64,000 nucleotides of DNA from Thiohalocapsa sp. (GTDB lineage Bacteria > Pseudomonadota > Gammaproteobacteria > Chromatiales > Chromatiaceae), in NCBI GenBank assembly GCA_028277725.1, contig JANQFX010000046.1:1-64000 (forward strand), written 5' to 3'. The position numbers and the translations under genes are program-made. Below are positions 55,219-63,831 of this stretch, one piece after another (the stretch's first letter is position 1; every line of letters begins with the position of its first letter). A model generated the notes under the pieces. That model had not been told where the DNA came from. It was given only the letters and a program-made list of their open reading frames with translations, and made no database searches.

Positions 55219-56664
55219 ATGACCGATCGGCCACAGCCGCTGATGCTCGGGCACGATGGCTTGGCCCATGACCTGGGCGGGTTGGGATACCGGGCCGCCG
55301 ACATCGATCGGCCCCGCGCGTTGGTGGTGGACGACGACCCGGTGTTGCGCATCAGTATTCGGCGCTTCGTCGGGAAGCAGGGGTTGTCGACCCTGGACTG
55401 CGCCAACGGCCAGGAGGCGGTGGATCTGCTGAGCACGACACCGGTGGACATCGTCCTGCTCGATGCGGAGATGCCGGTCATGGACGGCTTCTCGGCCTGC
55501 GCCGCCATGCGCGCCCTGCCTCACGGTGAGCGCGTGCCCATCATCATGATCACGGGGCATCAGGATGCGGCCAGCGTAGACCGTGCCTTCGCCGTCGGTG
55601 CCGACGAGTACATCACCAAACCCGTGCATTGGCCCGTGCTGCGCCACCGCCTGCGCCAGCTCATCGCTGCGGCCCGGGCGGAGCAGGCCCTACGTGACGA
55701 CCGGGCCTTCCTGCAATCCATGGTCGATGCGATCCCGGACCCGACCCTGGTGTGTGATGCCATGGGTGTGCTGGTCTGGGCCAATCGAGCCGCGCGCCAG
55801 AGCTGCCTTATGTGCGATGCGAGGGTCGGCCAACGGCTCCGATTCGCAGCGCAGGTCCATCTAGCGGACGATGCGGACGTCGACGGTGATGCGCTCCTGT
55901 CGTCCCTGCTGAAGTCGTTGATCCGTGCCAGTCGCCCCGAGCAGTGCCTGCTGGTTCACCGCGCGGTCGGCCGCGATGCCCTGTTCGCGGAGCTGCATGC
56001 ACGGCCGCTGCTCGGCGCCCTCGGGGCCTCGCGGGGCATGATCCTGCGCCTCCAGGACGTGACCGAACGCGAGCGCGAGGGGCGCAAACTGCGCAGCGAG
56101 GTCTCGCGTTTCGATCAGCTCGCCCACGAGGATCCGCTGACGGGATTGGCGAACCGCCGGCTGTTCGAGCGGAGACTCGGTGAGGCGACGCGCGAGGCCC
56201 GCGAGCGCGGCACGACGGTCGCGGTGCTATTCATCGATCTCGATGGCTTCAAGGCCATCAACGACACCGACGGCCACGAGGTCGGAGATCAGGTCCTCAA
56301 GGCCATCGGCGAGCGGCTCACCAAGCAGGTCAGGCGCAGCGACACGGTCGCCCGCTTCGGCGGGGATGAGTTCGCGGTGATGATCGTCGGTTGCCCTGAC
56401 CTGGAGCTACTCCTCAGAATCGGCCGGAAGCTGCTGGTTGCCATCTCCGCCCCGCTGCCGGCGGACATCACCCGCTTCGGTGTCGGCGCCAGCGTCGGTG
56501 CGGCGCTCTACCCGGCCCATGCGGCCACGGACAGCGAGTTGCTGCGTGTCGCGGATGCGGCCATGTATCGGGTCAAGCACTCCGGCAAGGGGGCCATCCG
56601 CCTCGCCGATGAACCGCCAGACCAGGCGGTGCAAGCCGAGACTGGACACCGAGGCACGGCATAA
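55219..56664 (+). CDS. Response regulator with PAS-like and GGDEF domains
   Basis: The 481-residue protein probably makes cyclic di-GMP under control of phosphorylation. REC: RALVVDDDPVLRISIRRF, phospho-acceptor Asp82 in LLDAEMPVMDG and the ITKPVHW switch. A PAS-like segment follows (AIPDPTLVCDAMGVLVWANR). The GGDEF domain has HEDPLTGLANRRLFERRL, FIDLDGFKAINDTDGHEVGD and intact RFGGDEFAV. RRSD just before it supplies the RxxD inhibitory site. ATG 55219 is preferred over one ten codons earlier. No cognate kinase is adjacent. The 222 bp upstream show nothing clear. Confidence 0.92.
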   Translation: MTDRPQPLMLGHDGLAHDLGGLGYRAADIDRPRALVVDDDPVLRISIRRFVGKQGLSTLDCANGQEAVDLLSTTPVDIVLLDAEMPVMDGFSACAAMRALPHGERVPIIMITGHQDAASVDRAFAVGADEYITKPVHWPVLRHRLRQLIAAARAEQALRDDRAFLQSMVDAIPDPTLVCDAMGVLVWANRAARQSCLMCDARVGQRLRFAAQVHLADDADVDGDALLSSLLKSLIRASRPEQCLLVHRAVGRDALFAELHARPLLGALGASRGMILRLQDVTEREREGRKLRSEVSRFDQLAHEDPLTGLANRRLFERRLGEATREARERGTTVAVLFIDLDGFKAINDTDGHEVGDQVLKAIGERLTKQVRRSDTVARFGGDEFAVMIVGCPDLELLLRIGRKLLVAISAPLPADITRFGVGASVGAALYPAHAATDSELLRVADAAMYRVKHSGKGAIRLADEPPDQAVQAETGHRGTA

Positions 56665-56944
56665 TCGCGACCGGTGCGGACTGTCTCTAGTCCTGGAGCC
56701 GAGCGCCTCCATCAGCGCCGTGTCGTCGAGCTTGGGGTCGTGGGTCGGAGCGACGACCGCGCAACTTCGGCCAGCCGTCGCGCACCGAGGTGCTGCCACC
56801 GGTGAGTTGCTGACCGACCAGCCGGCTGTCGATGCCGCAGCGGCACGAGACGCGGTCCATGACGACACGACATTGGCTTGTTCGTCGGTGGGCCATGGAC
56901 GGATTCCTGAGCCGTCGCAAAGCGATGCGTCGACAGACAAGACC

Positions 56945-57685
56945 ATGCTCGCGTTCCCCGATCTACCCACGGCTCTGATCCTGCTGTTGTCCGCCTTCGT
57001 CCATGGCGCCTTCGGCTTCGGCTTCCCCATGGTCGCAACACCGCTGCTGGCGCTGTCGCTGGACCTGCGCGAGGCCTTTCTGCTGACGCTGCTACCCACC
57101 ATCGCCATCAACCTCGCCAGTATCGCCGGAGAGCGGCGGCGTACCGAGGCCCTGCGGCGCTTCTGGCCCATCCCGGTATTCACCTTCGTCGGTAGCCTGG
57201 TGGGGACCCAAGTGCTCCTGTCGACCGATCCGGAGCCGTTCCGGGTGCTACTGGCGCTGGTGCTGATCGCCTACCTGCTGGCGGACCGTCTGCACGGCGT
57301 GGAGCGCGAACGCCGGGTACCGCCCTGGGGCCTGGCGCTGCTCGGGCTCGGCATGGGGTTGCTGGCGGGGGTGGCGAACGTCTTCTCGCCCATCATCGTC
57401 GTCTTCGCGCTCTACACCCGGATGCCGGCAGCGCTGATGGTCACGGCGTTCAACCTGAGCTTCGTCACCAGCAAGACGGGGCAGCTCATTGGTTTTGCGG
57501 GGAATCAGGCGTTGGACCCGGTGGTGCTCGGGCAGGCCGTCGTCATGCTGCCGGGCGTGCTGGCGGTGCTCTGGCTTGGCATGCGCATTCGCCGGAGGCT
57601 AGCGGCCGAAACCTATCGGCGGCTGCTGAAACTGGGTCTCTGGGCCATCTCGGCGGCGCTGCTCTGGGATGTACTGACGGGGTGA
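56945..57685 (+). CDS. TauE/SafE family membrane exporter
   Basis: The 246-residue protein has about eight membrane helices in the two-fold TauE/SafE arrangement. The N-terminal FVHGAFGFGFPMVATPLLAL and second-half LLAGVANVFSPIIVVFALYT repeat units are typical. Members export sulfite, sulfoacetate or other small organic anions. The frame continues upstream into the previous gene, but ATG 56945 (MLAFPDLPTALILLLSAFVH) gives the normal size. The 280-bp spacer before it holds nothing I recognise. The substrate is open; in a sulfur oxidiser sulfite would make sense. Confidence 0.88.
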   Translation: MLAFPDLPTALILLLSAFVHGAFGFGFPMVATPLLALSLDLREAFLLTLLPTIAINLASIAGERRRTEALRRFWPIPVFTFVGSLVGTQVLLSTDPEPFRVLLALVLIAYLLADRLHGVERERRVPPWGLALLGLGMGLLAGVANVFSPIIVVFALYTRMPAALMVTAFNLSFVTSKTGQLIGFAGNQALDPVVLGQAVVMLPGVLAVLWLGMRIRRRLAAETYRRLLKLGLWAISAALLWDVLTG

Positions 57686-57734
57686 AGCCCGCGGCTGGCT
57701 GGCTGCGGACCCCAGCGCAAGCCGGAGGCGGCGC

Positions 57735-58682
57735 TCAGCCGCCGTCGCGTGTCATCTGCTCCAGTCGCCCCTTGGCCAGGCGGCCCTCGGTGGTGTCGGG
57801 GAAGCGCTTGCTGACGGCCTGCAGCATGTCGCGGGCCTGATCCAGGTCTTGCTGCTCCGCGTACACATAGCCGAGCTTGAGCATGGCGCTCGGCACCTTC
57901 GGGCTGCCGGGGTAGTCGCTGATCAGCCGGCTGAAGTGCGTCAGTGCAGCGGCGTAGTCCTTGTTGACGTAGCCGATCTCGCCTAGCCAGTAGACGCCGT
58001 TGTCTGCGAACTGGCCCTGCGGGTAGCGCACCAGCATCGCCGCGAACTGTTGCTTTGCCGCCTCGTAGTCGCGGTCCTTGAGATGCTCGAACGCTGTGCG
58101 GTAGGCGTCGCGCTCGCTGCCCTCCAGGGTTTCAGGCGACGGCAGCGCCAGGGTGCCGCCGCTGTCGCTGCCCGCGCCGAGGGCGCCGACACCGGTCTTG
58201 GGTGGTGGTGCGACAGGGACAGCAGCTGCATCGACACCGGCGGCCTCCGTCGGCTCGGTGCCTTCGCCGGCGGCCTCATCGGGCGACGCGCTTTCCGCCT
58301 CGACCTTCCGCCGTTCCGCATAGGACTGCCCGAGCTGTGGCAAGGGCGCGCCGCTTCGGCGGAGGTGATATTGATGCAGTTCTACCTGACCGCGCAGGTC
58401 CTGAACTTCCTGCTGCAACTGCTGGAGCTGCAGGACGAAGTCGGACAGGCTCTGATCGTTGAGCATCCGCTCAAGGCGTTCCAGGCGTTGCGCCAGGTCG
58501 GCCGTCGTCGGGACATCGGTGCTCGCCGATGCGCCGCCGGAGAGCGTCGATGTGTATCTCGGCGCGAGCAGGTCGTCGCGACGCTGCTGTGCATCGGCCG
58601 TGATGCCGGCGCCGAGCAGCGCCAGGCCGATCGACAGGACAAGCACTCGGCGGGCAGGTGATAGGTGCTTGCGTTGGTTCAT
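57735..58682 (-). CDS. cpoB: Cell division coordinator CpoB (YbgF)
   Basis: CpoB links Tol-Pal to peptidoglycan synthesis at division. The 315 residues include a signal peptide (VLVLSIGLALLGAGITADA), a trimerising coiled coil (TADLAQRLERLERMLNDQ and LQLQQLQQEVQDLRGQVELH) and an Ala/Pro-rich linker. Three TPR repeats follow at the end (AYRTAFEHLKDRDYEAAKQQ, YWLGEIGYVNKDYAAALTHF, MLKLGYVYAEQQDLDQARDM). It starts one base after the pal stop and ends the tol cluster. Confidence 0.95.
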   Translation of the reverse strand: MNQRKHLSPARRVLVLSIGLALLGAGITADAQQRRDDLLAPRYTSTLSGGASASTDVPTTADLAQRLERLERMLNDQSLSDFVLQLQQLQQEVQDLRGQVELHQYHLRRSGAPLPQLGQSYAERRKVEAESASPDEAAGEGTEPTEAAGVDAAAVPVAPPPKTGVGALGAGSDSGGTLALPSPETLEGSERDAYRTAFEHLKDRDYEAAKQQFAAMLVRYPQGQFADNGVYWLGEIGYVNKDYAAALTHFSRLISDYPGSPKVPSAMLKLGYVYAEQQDLDQARDMLQAVSKRFPDTTEGRLAKGRLEQMTRDGG

Positions 58683-58683
58683 G

Positions 58684-59223
58684 TCAGTACACCAGTTCGA
58701 CGCGGCGATTCAGGGCCCAGGCACGCTCGCCGCTAGCCGGGGCTGCGGGCCGCTCCTCGCCGTAGCTCAGGCGGCTGAGCTTCGCCGGCGGCACGCCCTC
58801 GGCGACCAGGAATCTCTGCACCGTGTCCGCGCGTCGATCGCCCAGGGCCAGGTTGTAGCCGCGGGTGCCGCGCTCGTCGGTGTGGCCCTCGACGGTGACC
58901 GACGCGCCGGGGGTGTTGTAGAGATAGCCGGCGTGCAGCTTGAGCAGATCCGCGCCGTCCGGGGGGATCTCGGCCGTGTCGTAGTCGAAGTAGATGACTT
59001 TCTTGTACAACGGGTTGTTCGGATCATCCAGCGGTGAGAGGGGCTTCGCGGGCTCGAAGTCGATGGCGACACCTTGGGGGGCGCCGCTGGTGTTCGGCGT
59101 CATGGCGTCGAGCTCGGCGGCACTCGGTGAGCCGGTCGGCGGCGACGGCTGGGTGGAGGCGCAGCCGGCGAAGAGCGTCGCAGCGAGCATGAGCCCGGCG
59201 GCGGGAATGGGGCGCGGCGTCAC
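58684..59223 (-). CDS. pal: Peptidoglycan-associated lipoprotein Pal
   Basis: Pal is an outer-membrane lipoprotein that binds peptidoglycan and TolB. I start at GTG 59223, which has AGGAGA ahead and gives a compact lipoprotein signal with lipobox LFAGC (Cys21), 179 residues in all. The OmpA-like domain has IYFDYDTAEIPPDGADLLK, VTVEGHTDERGTRGYNLALG, RRADTVQRFL and the Arg in LNRRVELVY. A longer frame to 59310 has no signal peptide at its start. Confidence 0.95.
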   Translation of the reverse strand: MTPRPIPAAGLMLAATLFAGCASTQPSPPTGSPSAAELDAMTPNTSGAPQGVAIDFEPAKPLSPLDDPNNPLYKKVIYFDYDTAEIPPDGADLLKLHAGYLYNTPGASVTVEGHTDERGTRGYNLALGDRRADTVQRFLVAEGVPPAKLSRLSYGEERPAAPASGERAWALNRRVELVY

Positions 59224-59292
59224 GATGGTCTCCTGGGTGATTGGCTGGCGTTGCGCGAGTGGGGAGGTGGCTGCGGACGAGTTCCGCCGTCG

Positions 59293-59317
59293 GTCGGGCT
59301 GAGGCACCAAGCCCGAC
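59293..59317. terminator. Stem-loop between tolB and pal
   Basis: GTCGGGCT and AGCCCGAC pair perfectly around a nine-base loop in the 205-bp gap between tolB and pal. It may set the ratio of the two halves of the cluster; there is no T-run. Confidence 0.4.
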
Positions 59318-59428
59318 GATCAGCGTGTCATCTGACGCACGAGCGCCGGACCTCCTGGTGGCGGCCCGATCTAGGATGGGCCTGTACCGATGCATGCGTT
59401 GCAGCCCCGGCGCGATCGAGCGCTGTGA

Positions 59429-60754
59429 TCAGCGGAACAGTGGCGACCAGGCCGGCTCGCGCACCTCGCCGGCATCGCGGGACAGGCGGTGGCTTGCGCC
59501 GGAGGACACCGGCGTAGCAGCGAGCACGCCGCGCCCGTTATTCTGGGTCGCGTAAATTATCATGTTGCCATTGGGCGCGAAACTCGGCGACTCGTCCAGG
59601 CTGCCGCTGCTGATGTAGCGCCGCGAATCACCGTTGGCATCGGTCATGACGACGCGGAAGCGGCCCCCTTCGCGGGTCACCATGGTCAGCGCGTTGCCGT
59701 CCGGCGAATAGGACGCGTCGGCGTTGTAATCGCCCTGGAAGGTGACGCGCTGCGCCGGTCCGCCGGCGGCGCCCACACGGTAGATCTGCGGCTTGCCGCC
59801 CCGGTCGGACGTGAACACCAGGTTGCTCCCGTTCGGTGCCCAGGCGGGCTCGGTGTCGATGGCGTAGTGGTCGGTGAGCTGGATCAGCTGGCGGGTCGCG
59901 AGGTCGAGCACATAGATGTCCGCGTTGCCCCCCTTGGACAGACTCATGGCCAATTTGCTGCCGTCCGGCGAAAAGGCCGGCGAACCGTTGATGCCCTGGT
60001 AGCTCGCCACCCGCTCGCGGCGGCCGCTGGAGAGGTCCTGCACGTAGATGGCGGATTGGCGCCCCTCGAACGATACATAGGCCAGCCTGTTGCCCTCCGG
60101 CGACCAGGCCGGGGCCATGATCGGCTCCGCCGAATCGACGATGGTCTGCGCATTGTAGCCGTCGGAGTCCGCCACCCGCAGTGCGACCCGCCCCGCTGCG
60201 CCGGCGGAAGTCACGTAGGCGATGCGCGTGGCGAAGACACCCGGTTCGCCGGTGAGGTCCTCATAGACCTTGTCCGCGATGCGGTGCGCGGCGTTGCGCA
60301 GGCCCTTGGTGGTGGAGCTGACGGTGCCGGCCAGGAGCTTCTTGCCGCTGAACACGTCGATCAGCTCGAAGCGGATGTCGTAGCCGCCGCTGGTCTTAGG
60401 GCTCACCTCGCCCACCACCAGGCTGTTCATGGCCAGTAACTGCCATTCGCGGATGTCGACGTCTTCCTCGCGATGCGGGGTCATCAGCATCTCGCGCCGC
60501 GGCATGGGCTTGAACTTGCCACTCCGGGCGAGGTCGGCGCCGACCACCGCGGCGATGTCGACGTCCGGCTTGGCCCCGTCGACATTGCCGAAGGGTACAA
60601 CGGCGATGGGCTGGGCGCCCTCGACGCCACCGGTGATTTCGATGGTCAGCTTGGCGGCGGCGTTGCCGGCCAGCGCGCAGAGCAGTAGTGAGAACAGCGT
60701 CGCGAGTATGGCGCTTGAGCGCATAGTGTGGGCGCGCATGGTGTCGGGGTGCAT
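59429..60754 (-). CDS. tolB: Tol-Pal system protein TolB
   Basis: TolB is the periplasmic beta-propeller that shuttles between Pal and TolA. The 441 residues have a signal peptide (AILATLFSLLLCALAGNAAA) and an N-terminal domain (IAVVPFGNVDGAKPDVDIAA, GLRNAAHRIADKVYEDLTGE). Six WD-like blades follow, with repeats of the type PAWSPEGNRLAYVSFE, PAFSPDGSKLAMSLS, PAWAPNGSNLVFTSDRGGK and PSFAPNGNMIIYAT. A start ten residues later (MRSSAIL) is also possible. It begins ten bases after tolA. Confidence 0.96.
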   Translation of the reverse strand: MHPDTMRAHTMRSSAILATLFSLLLCALAGNAAAKLTIEITGGVEGAQPIAVVPFGNVDGAKPDVDIAAVVGADLARSGKFKPMPRREMLMTPHREEDVDIREWQLLAMNSLVVGEVSPKTSGGYDIRFELIDVFSGKKLLAGTVSSTTKGLRNAAHRIADKVYEDLTGEPGVFATRIAYVTSAGAAGRVALRVADSDGYNAQTIVDSAEPIMAPAWSPEGNRLAYVSFEGRQSAIYVQDLSSGRRERVASYQGINGSPAFSPDGSKLAMSLSKGGNADIYVLDLATRQLIQLTDHYAIDTEPAWAPNGSNLVFTSDRGGKPQIYRVGAAGGPAQRVTFQGDYNADASYSPDGNALTMVTREGGRFRVVMTDANGDSRRYISSGSLDESPSFAPNGNMIIYATQNNGRGVLAATPVSSGASHRLSRDAGEVREPAWSPLFR

Positions 60755-60764
60755 GGCGTCGGCC

Positions 60765-62000
60765 TCAGGGTCGGAAACGGAAATTGAAGTCCTGGAACAT
60801 CTGCTCGAACTCGGCGCCGTCCGGCACGGGGAGCGGCGAGGACTTGTAGACGGCTGAGATCACGGACTGGTCGAAGGCGCCGTGGCCGCTGCTCTGCACC
60901 ACCTTGACGCTACCGGGGATCACGAAACCGCCGGGCTCCAGGCGCAGGTTGACCACGGTCTCGATCCCTCCCGGACTGCCAGCGGGCCGCACCCAGAAGC
61001 TGCGGATGCGGCCCTGGATCTGCGGCACCCAACGGCTCGCGACCTGCTTCCGGGCGGCGGCCTGCCGGGCCTGTTCGGCGGCGGTGGCGCGGCGCTGTTC
61101 TTCGGCCTCCTGTGCCTGCCTCTCGGCGGCAACTTCTGCGGCCAGTTCGGCAGCTAGCGCTGCCTCGAGCTCGCGCTCACGGCGTTCGATCTCCTCGGCC
61201 TCACGGCGGGCCTGCTCTTCCGCCCTGCGACGTGCCTCGAGCTCCGCCTGCCGCTGGGCCTCGGCCTCTCGTCGTGCCGCTTCTTCGGCCTCGCGGCGGG
61301 CACGTTCCTCGGCCTCGCGCCGGGCGGCGAGCTCGGCGGCGCGGCGCTCCGCCTCTTGGCGTTCACGCTCCGCCCGGGCGGCGGCCTCGGCCTCCGCGGC
61401 ACGTCGGCGGGCCTCCTGCTCGGCGCGGCGTTGCGCCTCCTCGGCGGCGCGGCGCTCGGCCTCTTCGGCCACCTGACGACGGACTTCCGCTTCGGCACGG
61501 CGGCGTTCGTCGAGCTCGGCCTGGCGTTGGCGTTCCAGTTCCTGCTGGCGCTGCCGTTCGGCCTCCGCCGCCTGGCGTTGACGCTCCAGCTCCGCCTCAC
61601 GGGCCTGGGCCTGCCGGCGCGCCTCTTCCGCGGCGAGCGCTTCGGCCTCGCGCAGGGCTTGCTCCGCGGCCTGTCGTTCAGCCTCCTGCTGGGCTTCGAG
61701 CTCGGCCGCCCGTTCGGCTTCGAGGGCGGCCCGTTCGGCCTCGGCTCGTGCTTTGGCGATGGCCTCTGTGTCCACAGGAGGCGCCGCGTCCGCGCTCGGC
61801 ACGAATGCGCGCAGCTCCTCGACACGGCGTTCGATGTCCGGCGTCGCCGGCAGCGAGGCCTGGATCATGTTCTCGAAGGCCCCGAGCTCCTGGTTACGCA
61901 CCATCCAATCGATGCCGAAGAGCATCATCGCGGCGAGTGCGAGGTGCAGCAGCAGCGACCATCCGAACGCCTGCCGGTATCGGGTCCAGACCTCCCACAT
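60765..62000 (-). CDS. tolA: Tol-Pal system protein TolA
   Basis: TolA spans the periplasm and passes energy from TolQR to Pal/TolB. The 411 residues comprise one membrane helix (WSLLLHLALAAMMLFGIDWM), a linker, and a very long Ala/Glu/Arg-rich helical region (about 80-320) with repeated ERRAAEEA- and RREAEE-like units. The C-terminal domain (WVPQIQGRIRSFWVRP, VNLRLEPGGFVIPGSVKVVQ) binds partners. The repetitive helix makes several long open frames on the opposite strand, which I consider meaningless. Confidence 0.95.
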   Translation of the reverse strand: MWEVWTRYRQAFGWSLLLHLALAAMMLFGIDWMVRNQELGAFENMIQASLPATPDIERRVEELRAFVPSADAAPPVDTEAIAKARAEAERAALEAERAAELEAQQEAERQAAEQALREAEALAAEEARRQAQAREAELERQRQAAEAERQRQQELERQRQAELDERRRAEAEVRRQVAEEAERRAAEEAQRRAEQEARRRAAEAEAAARAERERQEAERRAAELAARREAEERARREAEEAARREAEAQRQAELEARRRAEEQARREAEEIERRERELEAALAAELAAEVAAERQAQEAEEQRRATAAEQARQAAARKQVASRWVPQIQGRIRSFWVRPAGSPGGIETVVNLRLEPGGFVIPGSVKVVQSSGHGAFDQSVISAVYKSSPLPVPDGAEFEQMFQDFNFRFRP

Positions 62001-62015
62001 GGCTTCTCGGCCGGC

Positions 62016-62459
62016 CTATCCCTGACCGGGGCCCGGCGGCGGCCGGGTCACCAGACCGACGCTGGGGGCGCCGGCGGCCTGGGCGGCGACCATGGCATCG
62101 ACCACCAAGCCGTAGTCGATGCTGGCATCGGCGCGAATCTTGATGGGGGTGGCAGGGGCGTCCGCCAGCAAGTCGACGAGGCGCTCGTACAGCAACTGCT
62201 GATCCACCGGCAGGAGGTCATTGTTGCCGAGATCGAGATAGGTGTCGCCGAAGCGATCGATGTGGACCACCACCGGCGGTGCGCCCTCGCCGGGCTGGGG
62301 GTTGGCGTCCGCCTGCGGCAGATCCACCTTGACGCCCTGGGTGATCAGCGGCGCCGTGACCATGAAGATCACGAGCAACACGAGCATGACGTCGATGTAG
62401 GGGACGACATTGATCTCCGCCATGGGTTTGCGGCGGGCGCGGCGTTCTTTGCGTTTCAT
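62016..62459 (-). CDS. tolR: Tol-Pal system protein TolR
   Basis: TolR is part of the proton-driven TolQR motor. The 147 residues show a basic N-terminus (MKRKERRARRKPMAEINVVP) and one membrane helix with the essential Asp (YIDVMLVLLVIFMVTAPL). A periplasmic ExbD-like domain follows (VDLPQADANPQPG to the end). Length is normal and it lies between tolQ (20 bp) and tolA (15 bp). Confidence 0.96.
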   Translation of the reverse strand: MKRKERRARRKPMAEINVVPYIDVMLVLLVIFMVTAPLITQGVKVDLPQADANPQPGEGAPPVVVHIDRFGDTYLDLGNNDLLPVDQQLLYERLVDLLADAPATPIKIRADASIDYGLVVDAMVAAQAAGAPSVGLVTRPPPGPGQG

Positions 62460-62479
62460 GGCGTCGTCAAAGCGCCGAT

Positions 62480-63169
62480 CTAGACGGTCGCGGCGCCGCT
62501 ACCCTGGCGCTGCAGCAGGGTCGAGAACTCTTCCATAAACTCTTCGTAGCGGTTGTTGAGGCGCTCGACCTGATTCGAGTAGCGATTGTACGCCACCACC
62601 GCCGGAATGGCCGCGAACAGGCCGATGGCGGTGGCCACCAGCGCCTCGGAGATGCCCGGCGCCACCAGCGCGAGGGTCGCCTGCTGTACGTTCCCGAGGG
62701 CGTGGAAGGCGTGCATGATGCCCCAGACGGTGCCGAAGAGACCGATGTAGGGGCTGGTGGAGCCGACTGTCGCCAGGAACGGCAAGTTGCTCTCCAGGCG
62801 GTCCATTTCCCGGCTCAGGGCGACGCGCATGGAGCGCTCCGCACCCATGATGACGGCCATGGTGTCGTCGGGGGTGGCCTTGCGCAGACGCGCATATTCT
62901 CGGAAACCGTTGCGGAAGATGGACGCGAGCCCGGTGAGGCCCTTCTTTTCTTCCTGGCCAAGTTCGCGGTACAGGGCGCTGAGGTCGCCGCCGGACCAGA
63001 AGCGCCCCTCGAAGTCGTCCGCGGCGCGGCGGGCAAACTTCAGGACCCGCGAACGGTCGATGATGGCCGCCCAGGACAGCACCGAGGCGAGCACCAGGAT
63101 CAGCAGCACCAGCTGCACCATCAGGCTCGCTTGCAGGACCAGGTCGAGCAGTGACAGCTCAGCGCCCAT
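62480..63169 (-). CDS. tolQ: Tol-Pal system protein TolQ
   Basis: TolQ is the MotA/ExbB-like channel subunit of the motor. The 229 residues have three membrane helices: LVLQASLMVQLVLLILVLAS, TVGSTSPYIGLFGTVWGIMH (with the conserved Thr) and ALVATAIGLFAAIPAVVAYN. It overlaps the end of ybgC by 11 bases, giving the standard ybgC-tolQ-tolR-tolA order. Confidence 0.97.
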   Translation of the reverse strand: MGAELSLLDLVLQASLMVQLVLLILVLASVLSWAAIIDRSRVLKFARRAADDFEGRFWSGGDLSALYRELGQEEKKGLTGLASIFRNGFREYARLRKATPDDTMAVIMGAERSMRVALSREMDRLESNLPFLATVGSTSPYIGLFGTVWGIMHAFHALGNVQQATLALVAPGISEALVATAIGLFAAIPAVVAYNRYSNQVERLNNRYEEFMEEFSTLLQRQGSGAATV

Positions 63170-63602
63170 CGGCGGTCTCCAGTGGCAAGGCGTTCATGAG
63201 ATCTTGGGGGATGCGTGTCGGGCGCATGCGCTCGGCGTCGACGCAGGCGATGTTGATCCTGGCTCGGCAGCAGGGGGTGCCGTCCGACGCCTGCAGCACC
63301 TCCTGTTGGAAGTCGAGACTGGCGCGACCGCGATGGACCAGCCCTGCCGTGACGGTCAGTAGGTCGTCGAACCTCGCCGGATAGACGAAGGACACGTCTG
63401 CTCGACGCACGGTGAACAGCACGCCCTGGTGGTCGCGCAGCTGCATCTGCTCGAAGCCGAGCTGGCGCAGCCAATCGGTGCGCGCGCGCTCCATGAATTG
63501 CAGGTAGCGAGCGTGGTAGACGACGCCACCGGCATCGGTGTCCTCGTAGTAGACGCGCACATTCAAGCCGAAGCGCGACAGCTTGGTTGCTTCGGTTGCC
63601 AT
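63159..63602 (-). CDS. ybgC: Acyl-CoA thioesterase YbgC
   Basis: YbgC is a hot-dog-fold thioesterase tied to the Tol-Pal cluster. The 147 residues start at ATG 63602 (MATEATKLSRFGLNVRVYYE) and show the active-site signature YYEDTDAGGVVYHARYLQFM with the catalytic Asp, then ERARTDWLRQLGF. A longer upstream frame has no conserved content. ruvB, often just upstream, is elsewhere. The 229-bp spacer before it, shared with a divergent gene, should contain the tol promoter, but I could not place one. Confidence 0.95.
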   Translation of the reverse strand: MATEATKLSRFGLNVRVYYEDTDAGGVVYHARYLQFMERARTDWLRQLGFEQMQLRDHQGVLFTVRRADVSFVYPARFDDLLTVTAGLVHRGRASLDFQQEVLQASDGTPCCRARINIACVDAERMRPTRIPQDLMNALPLETADGR

Positions 63603-63831
63603 CAGGGGGATTTCGCCATCAAAAAATCGCTTCAATATAGCGCAACGCGTCGCATCGAGCCCGCTCGATTTGACCGGCACGGCATTTCGCTGTCCAAGAC
63701 GGCGATGGCTTGACGGGCGCAGGCGGACAGGCCAAGGTTCCGCACTCCATCGGCGCCGCCGGCCTGCCGGTTGCAAGATACCCGCGGTGTTGCTTTGATT
63801 CGCCGCCCTCGTTGCGTTCCTCCGCGAAACC

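Noticed and set aside
60904-62483. Several long frames antisense to tolA and tolR
   Set aside because: They arise from the repetitive Ala/Glu/Arg codons of tolA and show no conserved motif.
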